Below are positions 11,695-22,000 of a stretch of DNA of 64,000 bases, one piece after another (position 1 is the first letter of the stretch; each line of letters starts with the position of its first letter). The position numbers and the translations under genes are program-made. The DNA lies in assembly GCA_905221605.1 (NCBI GenBank), contig CAJNDS010002390.1, positions 570,239 to 634,238 on the forward strand, in the 5' to 3' direction. The notes under the pieces were generated by a model. It saw nothing but the letters and a program-made list of their open reading frames with translations. It made no database searches and was not told the DNA's origin. The DNA comes from Symbiodinium natans. Lineage: Eukaryota > Sar > Dinophyceae > Suessiales > Symbiodiniaceae.

Positions 11695-12740
11695 GTGCAG
11701 GCTTCGGGCAGTTGCGGAGGGTTTAGGTCTTTCGGCCTGAGGGTTGAGGATACGAGGCCCAAAGCCCTAAGGCAGTAGTTTTCGGTGTTTTGAGAACCCT
11801 AAACCCTAAACCACCTCAAGACCGACCCCCTGCTTGCCTTTGAGGCTACAAGGGTGCTGGTCGCCCAGACTATAGCTGTATAGTTTCTTAACACAGGGGT
11901 GGTTCCCAAAACGCACCCTTTTGCATTGTTTTGGTTCCCAGACAGAGGGTTATAATTCTTACGGGGTGTATGGGGCGGTCAGTCCGCTGTCTCGGGAAAT
12001 GCCCGTAGGTAGCCAACTGGGTGGATTTGGGGTTTAGGGCTCAGGGCTTATCTATAGCAACACTGGCTGACGTGGTCCTGAACCTTCGAAGTAGGCTGGG
12101 GCTGATTCTGTTGCATGCTTAGAAGGCACCTAAGCCAACAACGACCTCCTGTACACCCGAATCCCTAAACCCCTAACCCCTACCCCCTACCCCCTAACCC
12201 CTAACCCCTAAACCCAGTTTTAAGTTTGTATTGTTCAGCCTTCTGCTCAAGAGGCCTATGCTGATCCGGAGCAAGTCAAAGGCTGGGCGTCTAGGGCTTA
12301 GAGTTTATAAGGTTTAGGATTTAGGATTTAGGGTTTAGTGTTTAGAGTTTAGGGAGAGGGTTTTTCAGGTTTGGCTGATTTCCCGCCTGGTTTCCGGATC
12401 AGGGTTTAGGGACCCCATGGCCACGATACACACTGCATTGGGCTGCATGTTCCGCGCAGTTGCCCGACACTTGACCTGGCTGCCTGTTGAAGCCGCATTC
12501 CGATAGGTTGGTCCGCCTGCGCAGTTGCCTAAACCCTAAACCCTAGACCCTTAACCTTAACCCTAGACCCTAAACCCTAAACCCTAAACCCTAAACCCTA
12601 AACCCTAAACCCCCAACCCTAAACCCCAAGTCGGAAACACTAAGCCCACCGTCCCGGCACGACTCCCGCTTTCTGTTTAGCTGCTACTAATATGTTTGCT
12701 TTGCCACGCGCCAGCCAGAGTTTAAGGGTGCATTTTAAGG

Positions 12741-12855
12741 TGTATAGTGAACTCCAGAAAGTTGGAACGTGGGTTTAGGACGATTAGTGCTTGGTTTCCC
12801 TATTCTTTACCTTAAAGGTATTAGGACAATGATGTTCCAACTTCTGGAGTTTACC
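12741..12855. mobile_element. Foldback/MITE-like element, family C
   Basis: Arms GTGAACTCCAGAAAGTTGGA and its inverse TCCAACTTCTGGAGTTTAC. The internal GGACGATTAGTGCTTGG is shared with the copy at 27270. Confidence 0.75.
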
Positions 12856-13226
12856 ATCGGGCTCAGGACGTAGCAGCCCCCTCCTTTCGGGTGAGAAATA
12901 GACAGGGCCTGAAAACCTATCCCCTATAGATCATAAACCTAAAGCCCGGGCCTACGACTTCAAGAACTCTACGATCCGAATCCCCAGCAGCCCACAGAGC
13001 AGCCCCAACATCCATGTACCTAAATAGGATCTAGGGTTTAGGGTTCAGGGCTGAGGGTTTAGGGTAAATTAGACTTGGCCCTAGATGAGACTGTATTGGA
13101 TCTACGCCTAGACAACCCCAAACCCTAGACCCTATAGAACCTAAACACCTCCATATCCGTTGCGGTTTAGGATTTGGGGTTGGGGTTTAGGGTGTAGGGT
13201 TTAGGGCAGAAGGATGTTGTGAGAAG

Positions 13227-13300
13227 GCCTGTGGAGCACGCTCTACAGCACCACCGGAGTGAATCTTCCGAAGAAAGATGCCCAGGCGCGCTTGGAGAGT
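13227..13300 (+). CDS. Candidate exon, unidentified upstream gene
   Basis: Reads LWSTLYSTTGVNLPKKDAQA then RLESSQ. Related to the exons at 5428 and 10681. Exact borders not fixed. Confidence 0.4.
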
Positions 13301-14087
13301 TCCCAGGATTTCGGAGTTTAGGGTTGAATGTTCCAAGGGTTTACGGGTTTAGGGACTGTTTCGAGTAGAGTTTTATACCCCCTTGGAAATTGAAATATGC
13401 CTTCATCTTAGGGAAGCATGCCTTTTTGAGGGTACAATCTAAGACTCATTCAACATACCCCTAAACCCATACCCCTTAACCTATAAAAGGATATTCAAAG
13501 GAAGGATTTTACCATACCCCTTAATTCTCTTTTGTTGGGTACCCCCAAGAGGTATGTTGAATATTTCTTAGATACAAGGATATGCCAGGTCAGCTGTGGG
13601 GTCGATTTTTGGGGGTCCGGTGGTTTACGGTTTCGGGGTTGACGGTGGCACTGGAGCCTTTTGTGAGGGTTTAGGGTCTCTATACCCAAACACCCCAACG
13701 ACCCTATCAATACCCTAAACACCCCAAAATATCCCTCTAAACACCCTAAACACCCTAAATGCCCTAAATACCCTAAATACCCTAAATGCCCCAAATACCC
13801 TAAATACCCTGAATACCCTAAATGCCCCAAAATCTAAACCCCCTTCATACCCTGAGCCCTACATCTTCGAGGTTCTTGGGAAAAGTTTCTAATTTTTGGG
13901 CACTATAATTCCTAAGAAACAGCCAACCCTAAACCTTAAACCCTAAACCCTAAACCCTAAACCCTAAACCCTAAACCTTGAGCCCTACATCAAGGAATGC
14001 TGGCTTTTGGGGCCTCTAGAGGTTAAGAACATGCCTCGCGGACCCCGAGTCGGTCATTTGTGTTTGTGTTTGTTTTAAGGGGTTTAA

Positions 14088-14220
14088 TTTGGGTTTAGGG
14101 TTTAGGGTTTAGGGTTTAGGGTTTAGGGTTTAGGGTTTAGGGTTTAGGGTTTAGGGTTTAGGGCTTAGGGCTTAGGGCTTAGGGCTTAGGGCTTAGGGCT
14201 TAGGGTTTTCGGTTTAGGGT
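14088..14220 (+). repeat. (TTTAGGG)n to (CTTAGGG)n array
   Basis: Ten TTTAGGG units followed by seven CTTAGGG. Confidence 0.95.
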
Positions 14221-14382
14221 TCTTATCCTCTTACCCTATGATCCCTATGCCCGTAGACCCCTCAAGGCCTTCGAGTTCCGCTGTGGGCGTTGGATATTAA
14301 GGGAGGGCCTTCCACGTGACCCGAAACACTAAACCTTAAGTCCCAAGCCCTAAGCAAAAGCCCAAGAGATCCCAAGAGGTCC

Positions 14383-14549
14383 CATGGCGGCTAACACGCG
14401 GAAGATCGAGCTTCGGAGGCCCCCACGAAGATTCCGAAAGCCTGAGAACTGCTACGTCTTGCTCCCGAGCCGGAGTGACCTAACGAAGGTGATCAGCCTC
14501 GCACGTGAGAAACCGACAGTGTTGCGACCAAGTCAGGGAACGAGGGTTT
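14383..14549 (+). CDS. Candidate exon or small ORF
   Basis: 165 bp open in one frame only, starting with ATG: MAANTRKIELRRPPRRFRKP then ENCYVLLPSRSDLTKVISLA. Basic. Ends in TAA just inside the following TTTAGGG-type block, as expected if spliced earlier. No recognised domain. Confidence 0.35.
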
Positions 14550-15399
14550 AAGGTTTAGGGTTGAAGGTTTAGGGGTTTAGGGTTTAGGGTTTAGGGTTTA
14601 GGGTTTAGGGTTTAGGGTTTAGGGTTTAGGGCTGATGACCCCACTTTCGAGGGGAGGGTCAAGAGGCAGGCGCTTCCTGATATGGGGTTCGTTCAAACCC
14701 CTCACGAGATAAGGGTTTAGGCTTGAGTGATTTTCTGGGTATGCTCCCTTCCTGGGTGTAAGAGGATCACATGGAGGATTTTTCGGAGGGCTTAGGCGGC
14801 CAACCGAATAATTTCACATTTCCCCTTATGAGGCCCTGGACCCGGGACTCTAGAACAAAAGTAGGAATGCGGGGCTGGGAAGCCCGGGGGTTAAGGGTAC
14901 CCTTTTCTTTGGTTCTGGGTTCCCTTATCGAGCAACCAACCACAAAAAAGCTTCCCTTGCCCTTATACGAACAGTCCTTAATAGGGATTACAATAGGGGG
15001 TTCCAGAATGCCTATTAAGGTTTGTTTGGTTAAGAGATCCCAAATCATACTGGTTGCTGTGGTACTAAGTCGGGTCTAGGTTATACAGGCCGGTGGCCCG
15101 TTATCTGTTACCCGCATACCTTACTATGGCCCCTAGACACCCCAATAACAACCCCCCCCCTGCAAAACAGAAACCCTACTTAAAGAGACCACCAAGCAAT
15201 AACCCTAAACCCCAAACCCCAAACCCTAAACCCTAAGCCCTAAGCCCTAAGCCCTAAACCCTACTTAAAGAGACCACCAGGCAATATGCGGTTTAGGGTT
15301 TTTTTCTAGATTGCAAGGCAGCCGTGCGGCTCGAGGGGCTGCAGTGTTTTGGGGTGGAGGGTCTTTGGTTTGACGTGGCCATGCGAAATTCGTTACCTG

Positions 15400-15545
15400 A
15401 ACCCTAAACCCTAAAACCCTAAAACCCTAAAACCCTAAAACCCTAAAACCCTAAAACCCTAAAACCCTAAAACCCTAAACCCTTAAACCTTAAACCTTAA
15501 CCCTAAACCCTAAACCCTAAACCCTAAACCCTAAGCCCTAAACCC
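15400..15545 (+). repeat. (CCCTAAAA)n octamer array
   Basis: About nine 8-bp units (TTTTAGGG on the other strand), then ordinary CCCTAAA. Confidence 0.95.
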
Positions 15546-15771
15546 CTAAACCCCTACACCCCCCTAACCCCTGAACCCTAAGCTAGCGTACGACCCAACC
15601 CGGGGGTGCTAAGCCAAAACTGGGCCTTTGGGCAATGAGGCCTCCAAGCTCATTTAGGCTTGTAGCTTCCCCGAGCACCAAAAGCCAAAACACCTCGGTT
15701 TAGGGTTTAGGGTTTGGGGTTTAGGGTTTAGGGTAAGCGAAAACGGAACCCTGCCGTCAAGAAGCACTGGT

Positions 15772-17840
15772 GAGGTGAAGGCACTGGAGCTTGCCAAGGA
15801 CACCCAGCCTCCAAACAGTTCGGGTTAGGGTTTTCGGGTTTTGGGTTGAAGGGCTCAGGGTTTTGTTGTTAAGGACCTTAGATGATGACAATATCCTACA
15901 GTAAGCATGCAATACCCGTGTCTGTATACCCATATTCCGGTGGCATAGTTGATGTTTCCTAACAGCAGCACAGTTTGGGCCTTGGGGCTCACCCGAGCCC
16001 GCCTGAAGCTCGCCCTGTAAACAGCCTGAAGCCCGAACTGCAAACAAACTCAAGTAACGCGAAGCTCAGAGCCGCCTGTAGGGAACATGCACAGAGCTTC
16101 TTCTAGGCTTGGGCGACTGCCAGCGAAACCTTGGACGAGCTTGCGAGACGAGTGTCTTCACTTTTGGCTCTTTCCCGACAGCCTTAGATACGCTGCCGGA
16201 TGGGATTCACTTTCGGATGTTCATTCATAGGCTCTGCTTCGAGCACACCCTGAACTCTCAACCCTAAGGCCCCCCCCCAAACCCTGAACTCTCAGACGTA
16301 ACCCCAAACCCTACAGCGTCAACCCGACACCCAACCCCGGCTTCTGGTAGCTTTTCATGGATGGATTGGATGACCCAGCCTGCGCCTGTGCAACCCTTAA
16401 TGAAGGACCCCGAAATAGGCTCCCAACCCTAAACTCTAAACACCGAACCCCAAACCCCAAACCCTAAACCCTAAACCCCAAACCCTAAACCCTAAACCCT
16501 AAATCCTGAACCCTGAACCCTGAAGCCAATGGCAAGGCCGGCTGTGACCCCATCGCTTTGAAGAACTCCTACGCCTCAGCGCATGGGAGCCAGGACACGC
16601 GGGTTTGGGGATTAGGGTTCAGGGTTTAGGATTGAAAGTCTTGGGCGATCCGGCTTGTGAAACGGAAACAAACCCCAAAACCCCCAACCAACGTGAAGGA
16701 CGTATCCTCTATCGTGACCTGGTTTTTGAGCACCCGTCATCTACAGAGCTTGGGACTTGTTGGTCGTTCCCCACCTTCGGTGTGGGGTTGTTCGATGTTA
16801 AACTCAACTCTTCTCCTCGCCCGGAACTCTTCTCCTCGCCCGGTCTACTCCTAGAGACTCCCTGGAGTGCCCAACCCAGAGACTCCAAAAAATGCCCAAC
16901 CCCAGACACCCTGAGAATCTGGAGCCCAACCCCAGAGACTCCCTGGCCTCCAGAGACCCAACCGCAGAGTCTCCCTGGAGTGCCCAACCCGCACAGACTC
17001 CCTAGAGTGCCCAACCCCAGAGACTCCATGGAGTCCCTGGACTCCCTGAAGTGCCCAACCCCAGAGTCCCTGGAGTGCCCAACCCCCGAGTGCCCCTGGA
17101 GCGCCCAACCCCAATAGCAAGCAAAAACTAACAAAGCGTGTTTGAATCAATGTGCTTTTGTTTGAACATCTTATTTTCGCTCTTTCTTTTTAATCAGGAG
17201 CAAGGGGGGATGTTGGAAGTAAAAGAATTGTTTTTTTTCGGGTTTGCGCCTCTTATCATAGGGGTCTAGGGCTTATACCCCAAACCCCAAACCCCAAACC
17301 CCAAACCCCAAACCCCAAACCCCAAACCCCAAACCCCAAACCCCAAACCCCAAACCCCAAACCCCAAACCCCCAACCCCAAACCCCAAACCCCACACCCC
17401 AAACCCCAAACCCCAAACCCCAAACCCCAAACCCCAAACCCCAAACCCCAAACCCCAAACCCCAAACCCCAAACCCTAAACCCTAAACCCTAAACCCTAA
17501 ACCCTAAAACCCTAAACCCTAAACCCTAAACCCTATAAACCCTAAACCCTAAACCCCAAACCCTATACATAGGAGCCTTTGGGTAAACCCGATAAAGGGA
17601 GGAAAGGAGCCAACACCTTGAAACCGGGCAAAGGGTTAAACTTACCCTAAGGGTCCATGTACCTATATAGCATATACTTGGGCCCCAAAGCCAGTATATG
17701 GGAACCCCTTTAAGACCCAAGTATAGACTATATAGGTACATGGACCCTTAGGGTTAGTTCGATGCGTCCAGCGTCGAGGCTGACCGGCTGAAGGCCGCAT
17801 CCGACTCCGCAGTGCAGGGGCCCTGGAGATTTTTTCGGAA
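15772..17840 (+). CDS. Further weak candidate exons upstream of the amide-hydrolase gene
   Basis: Three open GC-rich islands: 15772-15817 (EVKALELAKDTQPPN), 16530-16605 (EANGKAGCDPIALKNSYASA) and 17760-17838 (DASSVEADRLKAASDSAVQG). Each sits between telomere-type blocks. Order, phase and gene membership are unknown. The interval between them is repeats and minisatellite. Confidence 0.25.
16855..17116 (+). repeat. Minisatellite with GGAGTGCCCAACCC core
   Basis: About ten imperfect 20-35-bp units alternating CAGAGACTCCCTGGAGT and GCCCAACCCC. The proline-rich ORFs across it are repeat translations. Confidence 0.85.
17272..17575 (+). repeat. (CCCCAAA)n array, ~28 units, then (CCCTAAA)n
   Basis: A 200-bp block of TTTGGGG-type heptamers with almost no TTTAGGG inside, then about 12 CCCTAAA units. 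ORFs reading MGFGVWGLGFGVW... are translations of this array. Confidence 0.97.
17646..17751. mobile_element. Foldback/MITE-like element, family B
   Basis: Arms TAAGGGTCCATGTACCTATA and TATAGGTACATGGACCCTTA pair perfectly, with further pairing (ATATACTTGGG / CCCAAGTATA). Relatives at 58676-58777 and 61836-62000. Confidence 0.85.
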
Positions 17841-18817
17841 GGGTTTAGGGTTTAGGGTTTAGGGTTTGGGGTTTGGGGTTTAGGGTTCAGGGTTTAGGGG
17901 ACCCTAAGTAGGTTCTAACCAGTTGTAGTTATAGTTGCCGGGTTTAGGACCCCGTGTAGAACTACTCATGAACCTCCAAGTAGGGCTTTCTCACTAGGGT
18001 TTGGGGGTTTAGGGTTTAAGGTCCTTCTGATTAGGGTTTAGCGTTCGGGTTTTTAGGGTTTAGGGTTAGGGTCAGGGATTGGCTTATAAGGTTTAGGGCC
18101 AGTTGAGGGTTTTAAGTTTCAGGCTACGGGGTTTAATGGTTGGGGGTTTAGAGTTTAAGCTTGAACGTGTCACAAAATCCAAGACTGCTTGGGCTCAGTG
18201 TCGAAAGTTCGGGATGTGTTCTTATGGCTGCCTCGTATTGTAAGAAAGAGCCTATTCAATTAGAAGGGGTGCTTAGGGGAGTTTATGTTAAGGCGTTTTG
18301 AGGGGGATTGCAATGCTAAATATTCAGGCTCCCGTACACGGGGAGCTTTGAATTTCACGGTCGACAGTACGATCGCAAGCCCAACAGTCAGAAATAGCTG
18401 CAGCCAGAACCTAGGGTGTAGCACCCAAGCCCCATAAAAAGTTAGAAGGCAGGCTCGAGGGTGGGGTTTAGCTCGCCTTTAGAGGTCTTCCCTCGAATCG
18501 TTGCAGGATGTGCTAGAAGGGCCGGCGGAGATACAAACGCCGCCACCGAACCTCTATCCTACCTGAAGAGAACCTACTTGCTTTGCATGTTCTGATGATT
18601 AAAACCCTCTATGGGATTCTTAGGTTACCTTACCAAAAAGGTAGGTTTTGGGGTTCTTGAGGTACAGGACAATCTAAGGCCTCAAGCAGGGTATGGGCAG
18701 AAGGTCGTGAGTGTAGGGTTTAGATGTTTCTAAACCCTGAGCTTGCGGGGTTTGGGGCGTAGGAGCTAGCGTCAAGTTCTAGGGGTTGAGAGGCTTCGGT
18801 AAGGAGCACAGCCTAAA

Positions 18818-18955
18818 CCCTAAACCCTAAGCTCTAAACCCTAAGCTCTAAACCCTAAACCCTAAACCCTAAACCCTAAACCCTAAACCCTAAACCCTAA
18901 ACCCTAAACCCTAAACCCTAGACCCTAAACCCTAAACCTAAACCCTTCCGTCGCA
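18818..18955 (+). repeat. (CCCTAAA)n array upstream of amide-hydrolase exon 1
   Basis: About 15 heptamers ending in CCGTCGCAG, the acceptor of exon 1. Confidence 0.95.
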
Positions 18956-18956
18956 G

Positions 18957-19040
18957 TGAATTCCCGTCATCAAGCAGTCCGGGGAAAGTTTTAGGATTCG
19001 CAATGCTGGCGTTGCTGCTCTTCTTGCCCTCGGCCTTGGC
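18957..19040 (+). CDS. Amide-hydrolase gene, exon 1: signal peptide
   Basis: ATG at 19003 opens a short hydrophobic leader, [13 protein letters not shown]. With donor GTCAGC at 19041 the exon ends in two bases (GC) that join the G at 19881 to give Ala, followed at once by the Cys of exon 2. This places the Ntn nucleophile exactly at a signal-peptidase-like ALA site. The frame is open upstream of the ATG to the candidate acceptor at 18956, so a longer N-terminus is possible. A long CCCTAAA array lies immediately upstream and a TTTAGGG array immediately downstream. Confidence 0.55.
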
Positions 19041-22000
19041 GTCAGCCTCCTAGCCTGGTGGGGAGGTTTAGGGTTTAGGGTTTAGGTTAGGGTTTAGGGT
19101 TTAAGGTGTAGGGTCTAGGGCTTGGGGTTCAAGTTGCCATGTTAGGTTTCGGATTTACTTGCAAGTTCATATTGATAGTTCCAAGTGTGGTTGCAAGTCA
19201 GGCAGCTACAGTCATCACTGGCTGTAACCTTATTTGGGGTACTTAAGACCCTACTTATAACTTCCCATGAACCTTCCAGTCGGGTGTGCAGGGTTGAGGG
19301 CATAGATTTAGATTTCTGGGGCGGGGTTTGGGCTCTTAAGCTTCAGGGCTCGGCCTAGTTAGGGTTTAAGCTTTCGGGTTTAGGGTTTAGGGTTTAGGGA
19401 GAGAGCTGTCGGGACTCACAGAGCGGGCTCTTGAGAGTATCGCACCATGTGCCGGCACTGTACTGGGTCATTGTTGACATCCATTTTGCATTTTTGTCAA
19501 TACGCAAACCCAATAAGGAGGAAAACTGACAATTCTTTACATGGTACTCCAACAATGGGTGCAGAATTTAGGGTTCAGGGCTTTGGTACTTCCACTGACA
19601 TCCTGCGCCCTGAGCCCTACACCAGGAACGCGGAACCCGCGAACACTGAACCGCCACCCGGAAGCCCGGACTCTGGACCCTGAACTCCCGACACCCTAAA
19701 CCCTGAACCTTGCTTTTTTTTCCAAGCCCCAAGCCCCAAGCCCTAAACCTAAACCGACCTTATAGAGCCAAGCTCCTATGGCGCCGACTCCGGCCCAAGT
19801 GCGCTTTCGGGTTTTGGATTTAGGGTCTAGGGTGTAGGGCGTAGGGTGTTTAGGGTTTAGGGTTTAGGGTTCCCGGCCAGGTGCAGCTATGTGGAGATTC
19901 CGTGGGTGGAAAGTGGACAGCCGTCCTATCTCATTCCCAGGCCCGGCGGGTTTAGGATCTAGGGTTTACGGTTTAGGGTTTACGGTTTTAGGCATTTGGA
20001 ATTGGTAGCCCAATGGTACCCTTCACCCTGTTTTGGGTCTGGGTTCCCTTTTCAAGTAATCAAAGGGTGCCCTCAGAGTAACTTAGTGTTCGGACATGGG
20101 ATAGTTTGCATTTCACTGATTGGGTTTAAGAGGCTCATGAATTGTTGACTAGCTATTCCCAAAGAGCCCCAACCCCCTCAATCCATACAGGTATGTTTCT
20201 GTATCAGATCGCGGCAGATTCATTAAGAACCCAAAGCCTACTTTGTGTAGGTTAACTAAGAATGCCAGAATGGAAAGAACCTACCAAAAACGCAGGTTTA
20301 GGGTTCTTCAGGTGTTCCTTAATTTAGGGGAATTGCTCTCTCGGGGCACCTTGGGGGGGCGGAGTGGTCGATGGTTTATAGGGCCCAGGGTCAGCAGAGT
20401 TTGGGGTTAGAATTTTTTGGACTGGAGCCTGCCCCAACCCTAAACCCTACTAAGCCCTAAGACCCTGGAAGCCATGACTCCGGTGTAGGACGATGGAGCT
20501 CGGGAATCTCTTTGGCACCACCAACTACAGCATTGAAGTGGTGCCCCGCGCAGCTGGGAGTAGGTTTGGCGGCTGGGCAGGAGATTCGGTCCGAGGGTCT
20601 GAGATGTTTAGGGTTTAGGGTTTAGAGTTTAGGGTTGGGATGTCGAGGTTCAGGCTTCAGGGTTTAGGGTTTAGGGCCTGGTGAATCATCCCAAGAGAGA
20701 CCCGAATTTCGAAGAAGCCCTCCCCGCCCCCCCCCCCCCCCCCCCCTCCTACACCCTAAACCCTAAACCCTAAACCCTAAACCCTAAACCCTAAACCCTA
20801 AACCCTAAACCCTAAACCCTAAACCCTAAACCCTAAACCCTAAACCCTAAACCCTAAACCCTAAACCCTAAACCCCAAACCCTAAACCCTAAACCCTAAG
20901 CTTGGACCTGTGTGCATAAGCCTCGGCCGAGGCTATGTCGCCCCAATGAACCTCTTCCACGCTCCCGCAGCGACCGGCTTGCCTTTGAAAGTGCCCTTTG
21001 AGGGCATCAACGAGGTCGCGACGCACAGCCGCCACTCGTTTCGGGGTTTAGGGTTTAGGGTTTAGGGTTTAGGGTTTAGGGTTTAGGGTTTAGGGTTTAG
21101 GGTTTAGGGTTTAGGGTTTAGGGTTTAGGGTTTAGGCTGTGTGTGTGTGTTCTCCTCATGCTGGCTCTAAGATCGTTTTCCAGCTGTTGTCACCTCCATT
21201 TTCAGCGGTCCTTACTTGGTTCTGTGACTTGGACTACTTCTTCTTTGCCTCCGTCTCCGCACCGCAGCATTCAGGAGCAGAAGCGATTCAGCCAATCGGC
21301 GTCCTTGACTCATGTTCGCTAAGCCTTGAACCCTTGGGGAGCAGCACCCTAAAGCCCTGAGCCTAGCCTAAACCCTAAACCCTAAACCCTGAACCCTGAA
21401 CCCTAAACCCTAAACCCTAAACCCTAAACCCTAAACCCTAAACCCTAAACAGGGCTGCGGGGCAGACCCTTCGAATCTAAACCAGGGCAGCGGTGCGGTC
21501 CCTTCATACAACTTGCAAACCTATGCCGCGGCTGCGACGCAGCCCCTGTTAGGGCTTAGGGTTTTGGGCTTAATTTTCTTACAATCCCTGAAGCAGGAAA
21601 CTATTATTTATAACTGGTTATATCCTTTTTTTTTTTTGGGGGGGGGGGCACGTAAAACCGTGCTTCTATTTCTAACCGGTTAAACCTTCTTTCTTAGGGT
21701 ACTTAAAGCCCTGCTTGTATGTATCCCTGGTTTACCCTTTTCCGTACGGTACTTCTTGCCCTACTCTTTTTAATACCTGGCTCTACCCTTTTTTACTAGG
21801 GTACTGATAACCCTACTTGTATATAAAAAAACAAACTGGTTATAACTTTTTGAAGTTTACTGTTAACTTATCACCCTACTTGTTTAACTACCCATGAACC
21901 TTCCCCTGGAGGTCGGCTTGACCGTCTCGGCGCACTACTTCGCGCAGTCGGTTTACGAGCAGCCGCAGCCGGGGAAGAGCCTTCCTTTCAAGTGGCTAGG

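Noticed and set aside
16605-17150. Proline-rich ORFs over the minisatellite
   Set aside because: The sequence is a tandem minisatellite, open in several frames on both strands, with no independent coding sign.
17256-17472. Glycine/phenylalanine-rich ORFs (GFGVWGL repeats) on the minus strand
   Set aside because: They are three-frame translations of the (CCCCAAA)n array; all frames are open because the 7-bp unit lacks stops.
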